A stretch of 64,000 bases of DNA from Mesorhabditis belari (Eukaryota > Nematoda > Chromadorea > Rhabditida > Rhabditidae), in assembly GCA_958450365.1 (NCBI GenBank), contig CAUEEP010000912.1, positions 858,501 through 922,500 on the forward strand, in the 5' to 3' direction. Below, one piece after another: positions 53,412 through 63,100 of this stretch. The translations under genes were made by a program, and so were the position numbers. The notes under the pieces were generated by a model. The model was given only the letters and a program-made list of their open reading frames with translations, searched no databases and had not been told where the DNA came from. The first letter of the stretch is position 1. Each line of letters opens with the position of its first letter.

Positions 53412-54977
53412 CAGTGCGTTTCAAATTCTTAAACGCACCCTCTAAAATAGCGGATTTTGCATTTTGACCACCGCTACAACTATTAATCTTTTTCTATTAG
53501 AAAGAGCATGTCTTAAAACCTAAATAACACGAAAAAGAAGCATACTGTAAAAAGTAAAAATTTTCAAAATAGAAACTTTTTGCTAAATCGACCGTTTCAA
53601 ATTCTTAAACGCACCTGCCTTTGCTGTTGTTATTTGAAATTTTTCGTTTTGTTGTGCATATCTTTTTATTAAATTTATAATTTTTGTTGATTTCCAGGTA
53701 AATGGCACACGGAAAGCTGCTCACGGATTATGATAAAGGGCAGATTGATGCCCGTTTGAGGATTGGCGACTGAATAAGGAAAATCGCAAAAAAATTTTGG
53801 CCGATCCGACTCTGCCGTGCGAAATTATAGAAAGTTCGAGTTCGTTTCTGCACCAAAGAAGAAGCCAGGACCGAAACCAAGCTTACGCCGCGAGCTAGAC
53901 GCCATATTGTGAACAAAATCCACGGAAAAACGATCAATGAAGTGAAAACAGAACTGAAAAATCGACGCTTCGAAGTCGACAATTTGGCGAGTCGTCACGG
54001 AAAATCCACATATCGATCGACAATTATTGAACATGCAGCCGGTCGTGAAGCTTTGGCACAAGAAAGCCCGATTGGAGTTCGCCAAAGCTCATATGAATCA
54101 GGATTGATCTATGGTTAGAAAGCCGCTTATGTTTTATTATTTTTTTAGCGTTTAGGTGATCTTTTCCGATGAGAAGAAATGAAATTGGGATGGTCCCAAT
54201 GGCGTCGACTACTATTGGAAGGATCTTCGACGTGATCCGATGGTGTTTGGAACTCAAAACTTTGACGGTGGTTTTGTGATGGTTTGGGCCGCCTTTTGTG
54301 CTGATGGAACGGTCGCTCTGAAGATGGTTTCGAATCGGATGACTAGATAGATATCTTGAACAATTGCTTGTTGCCGTTTTGCTCCTAAATCCAACCGTTC
54401 CGGACTTGTTTCAATACGACAACGCATCAATTCATCGAGCCGGAGACACCCGAGACTGGCTGAACAGCAACAACATTGCAACTTTGGACTGGCCCGCTCA
54501 GTCTCCTGACCTCAATCCGATAGAAAATTTATGGGAAATACTTGTCCAAGCTGTCTACAAGAATCATCGTCAGTTTCAAGACGTTTCTACACTTAAAGCA
54601 GCACTTTTTTCGGCCTGGAGCGATCTCGACGTCTCTGCTCTTCAAAACCTCATCAATTCAATGCCAGACCGCATTTTTCAAGAAATTAATCGTTCTGGTG
54701 CGTGTACAGATTATTAGTTTTGATTTTTAACCTTTGATTTTTAATTTGTGTCGATAAATAAAAATATTTTCATAGTGCGTTTAAGAATTTGAAACGGTCG
54801 ATTTAGCAAAAAGTTTCTATTTTGAAAATTTTTACTTTTTACAGTATGCTTCTTTTTCGTGTTATTTAGGTTTTAAGACATGCTCTTTCTAATAAAAAAA
54901 GATTAATAGTTGTAGCGGTGGTCAAAATGCAAAATCCGCTATTTTAGAGGGTGCGTTTAAGAATTTGAAACGCACTG
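53412..54977 (+). mobile_element. Tc1-like element with 203-bp inverted ends (IR/DR type)
   Basis: It starts CAGTGCGTTTCAAATTC and ends with the inverse, with TA on both sides (53410-53411 and 54978-54979). The inverted match runs 203 nt (53412-53614 and 54775-54977) and looks almost perfect. Within each terminus the motif GTTTCAAATTCTTAAACGCAC occurs at both the outer and inner edge, as in IR/DR elements such as Tc3 and Sleeping Beauty where the transposase binds two sites per end. The internal transposase is broken. Confidence 0.92.
53702..54717 (+). pseudogene. Tc3/Tc1-like D34E transposase, broken
   Basis: The ATG at 53702 opens MAHGKLLTDYDKGQIDARL, typical of Tc3-like N-termini, then hits TGA at 53771 and TAG further on, with frameshifts in the linker (KKPGPKPS visible in another frame). 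The catalytic parts are readable: SDEKK, then YDNASIH with the second Asp and SPDLNPIENLW with the Glu 34 residues later, followed by a complete C-terminus to 54717. The intact termini mean it could still be moved in trans. Confidence 0.85.
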
Positions 54978-55037
54978 TAGGTTAAACAGTACTAAAAACT
55001 CCAAACGTTTTACCTTCTCTTTCTTTCCAGGATAGCT

Positions 55038-55043
55038 TCCTTC

Positions 55044-55083
<40 letters not shown>

Positions 55084-55126
55084 TTTCCTTTCTTTCTTTC
55101 TTTCTTTCTTTCTTCTTTTCTTCTTC
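55038..55126. repeat. (CTTT)n microsatellite
   Basis: About 20 units of ctttctttc with two interruptions (ttcttcc, ttcttttc). Confidence 0.96.
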
Positions 55127-55159
55127 CCCCTTATCTTTCCTTCTTTCTCTTGGCAAGTT

Positions 55160-55295
55160 AAGGTACCGGCTAGCTTAATGATTAGAGCATTTACCTGGAA
55201 AGCAAAAAGGCCGAGGGTTCAATCGCCTCTCTTGAAATCTCTCTTTGCCATTCTTTACTTTACTTTATTACATTAAATACATTATTGTATAAAAA
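55160..55295 (+). mobile_element. tRNA-like SINE
   Basis: It has A-box-like TAGCTTAATGATTAGA and B-box-like GGGTTCAATCG, with an anticodon loop CTGGAAA (GGA, serine-like). The D-stem pairs well. The T-stem has one mismatch and no acceptor stem is formed. The tail 'tttgccattctttactt...attgtataaa' is shared with the 32.73-kb element. Confidence 0.55.
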
Positions 55296-55505
55296 ACATT
55301 ACAGGCTTTTAAAGCATTCCAAATGGAGGTTGATTGGACTAAAGAATTTTGAGAAAATCGAGAGAAAACTTTCAAGTTGGATTGCACTATTCTCTCTATT
55401 TAACTGCTGTAACACAATGGCTGAATGCTATGTAGAATTTGTATCAAAAAACAGCCCAATTAGGGCAGAAAATTGTCCCAAAAAATTCGGTTAATCGACA
55501 TTTGA
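55296..55505. other. No gene recognised
   Basis: Contains an unremarkable open stretch (KHSKWRLIGLKNFEKIERK...) without splice support. Confidence 0.3.
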
Positions 55506-55714
55506 GACGCGCCCCGCCCCTTTTGCCATTCGCAACCCAACTTTGAACTCAAATATATTGGTGTTGAGCTGTTCAATTTAAATACTCTTGATATCATTGT
55601 ATGCGCCAAGTTTTTCTCTGTCGATTGGTAAAGCAATTATTTAAATTGGACAGCCCAGCACAAAGATATTTGAGCTCAAAGTCAGATTGTCAATGGCAAC
55701 GGGGCGGGGCGCGT
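55506..55714. repeat. GC-ended MITE-3, copy 1
   Basis: The ends are ACGCGCCCCGCCCCTTTTGCC and the inverse. The inverted match continues through 'tttgaactcaaatat' / 'atatttgagctcaaa' and 'caatttaaat' / 'atttaaattg'. The GC-rich ends stand out in this AT-rich DNA. Confidence 0.88.
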
Positions 55715-56138
55715 ATAAAAGGTCCGTCGCGAAATAGCCTATAAAATATTCTAAACGAGATGTATTTTCGTGTTGACAAGTAACCCTTTTGATATGTCTG
55801 ATTCACGATTTCTTTCCCAAAAATTCGTGAATTTCTTGTTGATGGTATTATTGCGTAAGATCTGAAATTGATACGGATTGAGAATTGCTGAGAATTGCTG
55901 AGAAAGAAAGTTTAAGTAAATTGAAAAAGCGCGGGGGAAACAAGGCAAATAATTCTTGCTTGATGGGTTTTTGTTTTGTTGAGGGAATTAGCGAGAACTT
56001 CAGATTTTCTTTGAGTAATTTTTTAAAAATCCAGAAGCTTTAACGAGGAAATTGTTGATTTTCAAAGATCAAGTAGTCTACTTGAATTTAAGCCGATTCA
56101 AGTCTTGTAAAAGCTCAAGCGTATGATTTTGGAACATT

Positions 56139-56358
56139 TGATACGCCCGCCGCTTTTGCCATTGACAATCTGACTTTGAGCTTGAATTTCTTGGTGTTGG
56201 GTTGTCTAATTTACATTTTCTTGATATCATTGGATGCACCAAGTCTTTCTCTGTTTCTCTGTCGCTGATACAAAAACTATTTAAATTGGACAGCCCAGCA
56301 TCAAGACATTTGAGCTCAAAGTTAGATTGCCAATGGCAAAGGGGGCGGGGCGCGTATA
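56139..56358. repeat. GC-ended MITE-3, copy 2
   Basis: Same architecture as copy 1 (atacgcccgccgcttttgcc / ggcaaagggggcggggcgcgtat), with related but diverged interior. Confidence 0.88.
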
Positions 56359-57125
56359 AAAAAGCCCCACAATCAAGAATTTGGGCATAGTGACGCCCAA
56401 AGCGGCAAAAATCGGCTCAATTGCTTACCGCTTCTTCCTCTTCCAAAAGGGAAGCGCTTTATACCCGATGGTTTTGCCAGGCGGCAAGCGATTACGCGCA
56501 CAAAGAATACCTCGCTAGTCATTCTTATGCTTGGTAGCTGATAGATACTCGGCTGTAAATTTGTGCCCTAGGGTTTTCAGGGTCGGCGAATCGATTGAAG
56601 CTATTCATTTTGTTGAGTCTACCAATTAGACCAATTAGTTGCTTACTACCAATCTTTTTCCTCGGGTTCAGAGTAATGACTCAAATTTTCCCTAGTCATT
56701 TACAGATCTCTTCTTGACTAACTAACCAATAATAACCAGTTCCCATAGATATTCGTAGCAATATAATTATGGGATTGCTAGCTGCAAATAGCCGCAAATT
56801 TGAGTATCGTCTCTCATTTTTGATCTCTCTTATTCATTTTCTTCTTCATTTTCATTTTCCTCTACAAATCCCCCGTCAAGCAATTTCTTAATTTGAGAAT
56901 CTTTGAGCTGACTGAGCTGAGCTGACTTTTTCTCGCTGAAAAATAGCATTATTTACTTTAGATTTCCCGTGGGAATGTTTTCAATATGTCTTCACAAAAA
57001 GATTTTCTAAAAACATCATTTTCCCATGTTTCTTTCGTGGAAAATGAAGATTTTTTTCGTTTTCAATTAACTATTCAATTCATACAGTTGATTCATATTT
57101 AAACTACTTCTTGAGAATTTGAATA
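56359..57125. other. Spacer upstream of the receptor gene
   Basis: No exon seen. Promoter elements were not recognised. Confidence 0.35.
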
Positions 57126-57147
57126 TTGTTAAATTTCAGGTTTCAAA
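57126..57147 (+). promoter_or_regulatory. Candidate spliced-leader acceptor
   Basis: 'ttgttaaatttcag' ends at 57139, eight bases before the ATG at 57148. This is the classic position and sequence for nematode SL trans-splicing. Confidence 0.55.
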
Positions 57148-60100
57148 ATGGATTCGGAGAGGCAATCGATAGTAAAAGGTTTTCCGTGGATTACACTATT
57201 TTGTGGGATTTCATGTGGACTAAATATTGGGATAGCTACAATAATCGTGAGAATTTCAAGAAATCAACACTCACTTCGAGAAAATTTCTACAAAACCTCA
57301 GTGGTTCAGGTGGGTTTGATTGCTGGAATGATACAAGTGGACGCCAAGCTTTGACAAAACTTTGAATGCTCTTTTTTACAATTTGTTTTAAAGTTAACAA
57401 AACCTTGAACCATGTTATTTAGCTCCAAAACTTTGTTCAGTCTTCTGTTTAGCTTTCTTTTGCCTTAGTTAGGATCAAAGAAAGAGCAAACTTTAGAAAA
57501 TTTTGGATCCGATTGTATCAAGCTGCCCAGAAAGTTACGTTCCTTTTCGTACTTTTGGGATAGAAACAAAAACTGCTATTGAGCTACGATTTGTTTCATT
57601 AGAAAGGCCAATTATTTTTCAGCAGATTAGCATTAAAACGGATTTGAAATCTCTTATGCCTGGATTTTTTTGGGAGTATAAAGTCGAGAAGTCAAAAAGG
57701 TGATGATGTGGAGACTTTAGCTTTAGAGAAGACACACTTTAGCCAAGGAAACCCATCTTGATGTCAATAGATAAAAGATAGAGCACAGAAAGTTTGATAT
57801 ATAGTCAAATTTTCAGAGAAACTCATTCAGCCAATTTCTTCGTAGAGGTTTTTTAGAGGAAAAACACTGTTTCGCACACTTTTTGCTTGAAAGTGAACTC
57901 AAGGTGACCCAAATTGACCAAAATTGACTTAAAAAGATGGAAATTTAACAATAAACACTTTTTATTTAGAAAAGCTATAGGTTAATTGATGAATATTTGT
58001 TTTATTTTTCAACGAAAGTATTGAAATGGAACGAAAAAACTTCCTGGACAGCCTAATACAGGGTGAAAGTTCTGCCCTTTTTAGAATTCTCTCTAAAAGC
58101 TCTTGACTAATCTTATTTTATAAGTGTTTATAGCCAAAAGATAGCCAATCTTTTACAGAATTTGAATCTGATTACAGTTTTGAGATTACTTTCTTAGATT
58201 TTGAGTTATGCTCTTCGAAAAAAGTATCCCTGGTGCATATTTTTGCGCTTTTTTTATTGCAAAAATTCTCGATAAAAATTATAAACTTACTCAAGAGTGT
58301 TGTTGTATTTTAGGTTTGTAACTGCTAAACAACTTTTTGAATACTTCTAATCGTCTGGGTTCTGAGTTTGACAGATTTTCTTATACTGGTAACGCTGGTG
58401 CGACCACAGAACTCATGCAAATTGGGATAACTCAAAATTTAAAGAAGCTATTTAAAAAAGGCAAATAAGTTTTAAATTCTGTGAAAAATTGGCTTCTTTT
58501 GGCTACATTTATGAAATAAAAACAATCAGAAAGAATTGAATTAAAGAGAATTTAAAAAGGACAGATCTTTGCCGACTTCGAGCTCAATGTAAAGCTTTTC
58601 CTTACTAAATGAATCTGTTTAGACACTACTGGAAATCTTGTGGGCTCTCGTTTTTTTCATTTTCATTCTTCCCGGTCAATTGGACATTTATGCAATCAGT
58701 GACGAGCAGAGCTATTTCCTTCAAACAATCTCGCAACCCGTTCGAATGTTATTGGTTACGGGCGCAATTTTAACGGCCATCGAGCGATTATCGGTCGCCC
58801 ATGTGTCGGTGAGGGAAACTTGAGAATAAGAAGGGAAATTTAAGACAAAATTCATTGATATTGATTTATTAAACTATTATTAAACTTAGATTATTTAACA
58901 ACATGAAAATTTGAACAAAAATGATTAGGAAATGGGCTGGAAACTCTTCCGTCGAGCTCTCTTTCTCGCATTCTTTCTTGTCCTCCCGACTTTCCTCGTG
59001 GCAATCATTTTTCGAAATGATGAATGGCACTCGAGAGGTGACTGCATACAATGCGATAATATGGTAAGACGGAAAACATTTTAAAATTGTGCCACCTAAA
59101 CCAGTAACTCTGTCTGCCAGCAATTGATTCTTACCGTTAGGATAGATTCTTTTTCTTTCGAGAACTGGGAAATCCTCTCTTTCTCAACTCAATAGGAACA
59201 AACTTTCTCATTTGTTATTAGGTTGTTCGGATATAAACAAGCGTTGCTAAACTTATTGTTGTGAAAGAAGCTTTTAAAACATGTCTTTCTGTATTTAAAA
59301 GTACGTTATCTTGTGCATATTTGGAATCTTTTTAAACGGATAATTTCTTCTTTTTAAGATCTTTTTTCTTGCTTTAGATCTAGATCTAGAGTTTAGATCG
59401 ACTTCAAATATATCAAGCTCGCGTCTGCCTACTTTACGCCTTCAAACTGAGCAAAACAGTCGCGGAATCCCATCGAGATTTGGTCAAAGCCTTTGGGAAT
59501 GATGTATTGTTCGAAAGCCAATGCCGAGCCTGGTTCCGACGCTTTCGGAACGGTGATGAAAGTCTCGAGGATCATGAACACACTCGTCAAGAATATCGTT
59601 GTCTACCTCAAGCGGTAGACAACGATACTTTGAGAGCTGCAATCGAATCGGATCCATGTCAAACGACGCGTGAACTTGCGCTTTCTATTATACATTTCTA
59701 TTATTATACTTATACAATTTCTATGTTCAAATTCTACCATCGACGAGCATCTCTACGCCATTGAAAAGGCGATCAGATACGGGAAATGGCTTCCTCACGT
59801 GTTAAGCAGTGCAAACGCTTATATCCGAACAACCTAATATTAGTCTATGAGAAAACCAAAATAACTCGATTCCTAATTTTCGTATGTAGACTTTCGCTAC
59901 TTTCATCTATCAACTTTGGCGCGTGAGTGTGAGTATCGCGCTTGCTCAAGCCCATTAGACGCGGGTTCGACCCCCGGCTGTGCCATGACTTTTACTTTTT
60001 GAAAAAACAGAATATGAGTTGCAAAACTACATAGAATTCTAAGCCTAAAAAACTAAAAATCATGTAAATCGGCCCACGTGGCGCCGAGAACTCGCGCGTA

Positions 60101-63100
60101 CAGACAGACGAACAGACAGACGTACAGACAGACGTACAGGCAGACGGACAGACACTTTCCTTTTATATATAGTACAGCTGGTACACTTTGCAAACTGTCA
60201 ACAATTAATTACTTCAAATTTGCCAGGTTGATTGCATGATCGAATTCATTCTCGAGGGAGCATTGCTCGGTTTTTCCGTTGCTGTCATCGTCTCACTCTT
60301 GCTCTCTTTCATCGGACTTTCCCCAATCAAAACCTGCTCTAGACAAGTAAAACTCAGTGATCCCTTCAAAAAAAAAAATTTATTTAATGACTTGAGCTTT
60401 GTGGAACTTCCAAATTTATGAAAACGTCATTCAATTTGGGAAAGCCGCTTGCATGGTTTGGCAAAAATAGATAAGGATTTTAAAATCAGAGTTCAAAAGC
60501 AAGATCTCGAAGAAAAAAATGAAACGGAAGTGAACAAAAAGTTTTGTTAAATGGATTGATTGGGATTTTTTTGACCAATTATTTTTAACTAATCATTTAG
60601 CCAGAAAGCCTTGTCCGTCTTTTTGAAATTCTCGTTTATAAATGAATAATTAGTCTATCAATTATAAATGAATTAATAGCCTGATAGCCTATTTGCTTTA
60701 AATAAAAGTAACTGAAATAGTTTTAGCTGAAATTTAGCTAATTTTTAGGCAAATTTGAGTCCGCTTTGAAGCAAATTCGAACGGGAATTCGTGTTTTTTT
60801 TTCTAAAACCCTTACAATACAGAATGCGCCATAATTGTCGCAATAAGATAAAGTTCTGATTTTAAGGCAGACAAGAGCAAAAAAGAAAATCTTTTAACTG
60901 AATAGCACTTATGGTACATCAACAATTAAAAATGAACTATCAAATTCGAATCGGCCACCATTAGCATTCAAGCAGGCTCGCAGGCGTTTCGAGTCGGCGT
61001 CAACAGTGGCGACCAAATAGGCTGGCTTTCAATATACGGATTTGATTTACTTTTAGTCTGCCTAAAGGTATAAAAAGATTTATTTGCTGTCGCACCATGC
61101 GCCATAATTTTCGCAACAAGATAAAGTTCTGATTTTAAGGTTTTAAATGCATTTATGGTACATTAACAATTATAACTGAACAATCAAATTCGAATCAGCC
61201 ACCATTAGCATTTGAGCAGGCTCGCAGGCGTTTCAGAAAGGCGTCAACGGTGGCGAACAAATAGGCTGGATCGAGCTCTTCCCACGCTTTAAACAGTGAT
61301 TTCTTCAAGCTTTTGATGTTTTTGTGGAGCTTTGAGCAAGCTTTGGCTTCTAGAACCGAGCACACCGAAAAATCCATTGGGTTGAGGTCTGGAGAGCCTG
61401 GAGAATTTTTTAAATAACAATTTATAAATAAATAATAGGACTTTCTGATAAAACAAACGATAGATCGATTGGTTTATTATTCATTTCGAAAAGCAATCTT
61501 TCAAAAAAGCGGACAAGACTTTCCGGTCAGCTTGATAAAAGGGGCCAAACCAAGCAAACAGTTCAAACCAAGTTCGAGGTTCGAATCAGTCGAAGCTGAT
61601 TGAAATTTTCCAATAAAAATCAATTTTCAGGAAAAAACCCACTACCGAATCGCCTCATCAATCACAATTATCAACTATTTCCCCCTTTTGGCTGAGACGG
61701 TTCGAAGTGCGCTCGCTTTCTCACAGCATCGGAGCCTGATTTACACAATGGATAACAGTCTATTTACGGCCAGGTGAGATTGTAGCTTGTGCTAATTGTC
61801 TAGGGAAATTCTCAGGTTTGCAAGATCTATTGGGTTGGGGAGAATGAGTCGGCGCGAAACTTTAAAGGGACTTTTTGCACACATAAAGCCTTCTTTAAAC
61901 ATACGTTTGGTTTCATCAAAAGGATCCACTATTTCTCTACAAAATGACTTTTGAGAGATTCCACAAAGCTTTTCTTTCGTGGAGTTTATGAACTTCCAAA
62001 CGCAGCTGGTTGAAATGGCAAAGAGTCCGACTCATCATTTGAACAGTTTCTTTCACATAAACCTTCTTTGGTGTTTATATAAAAAAGATAGAGCACATTC
62101 AATTACTTAAGTTGCCAAATTTGCAGGAAGATCCCACCAATGGTTTTTTCTAGATGACAGTTTGTAGTTTTTGTGAAAAAATGGCTTTTTCTTGAGCGGA
62201 GGCGCTATTTGAATTTTCTTTTAAATGTCATTTTGTAGAGAATTAGTTAACCATTCTACTCATATCAAACGCATATTATTTCACGAAGTCGAATTGAAGT
62301 TTTAGACATTTTTTTCATTTTCGGCGCCGACTCATTCTCCCCAACCCAATAGAATACATAGAAATTTACATTCTGACGTCATAAATCAGAATTAGCAAAT
62401 AGTAGAAAAATAGCCATTTTAAAATGATCAATCGGATCAATCGAATCATCAAATTTTCTTATAGGCTTTTTCTTTTCTTTCTTATATCATCAATTTAATT
62501 TAATCCATTCTTTTTAATTTCAGAATTTCTGCTTAAGAACTTTACTTTAAATCTATTAGTGCAAATAGGAGTTTTAAAACATTTTAAAATCATTCATGTT
62601 CATCATTCATTTTCATCATTCATTTTCATCCTAATCATTTTAAAACACTTTCTACGGTCGGTACAAGTTTAAGTTTAAAAGCTTTTGCTACTTTTCACCA
62701 TTGACAGCTTTAACAAGGCAATTTCAAGTACAGGGTGACCGGACAAACCGTTTTTGACTTTTTTGACTCGATCTTCACATGCAGATGGACTAAATAAAAA
62801 TACCTAAAGATCGTTAATTGTACACTCTTAGTAACTCAAATCTAAAAGATTTTCGTCCTAGGATCAGCTATAAAATCACAATTTTTTGGTTTAAAAAACA
62901 AAGTTCTAGAAAATCGGTTTTAAAAAAGTTCTCATGGCAAAAAATGGTCTTGCACAAAAGAAAAGTTCAAATTCAGCTATTCAGAGGCAAAAATATGTGA
63001 TTTTTATACAAAATCTGTTCGCTGAGAACGAGCCGTGTTTGTCAAAAGCCAGCGGCTCCAGAAGATTTGGCCAAGCTGCTTCTTTCAACTCCTAAAACTT

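Noticed and set aside
57503..57703. 66-aa open frame between receptor exons 1 and 2
   Set aside because: It has no TM or domain, its ends lack fitting splice sites, and exon 1 joins exon 2 in phase without it.
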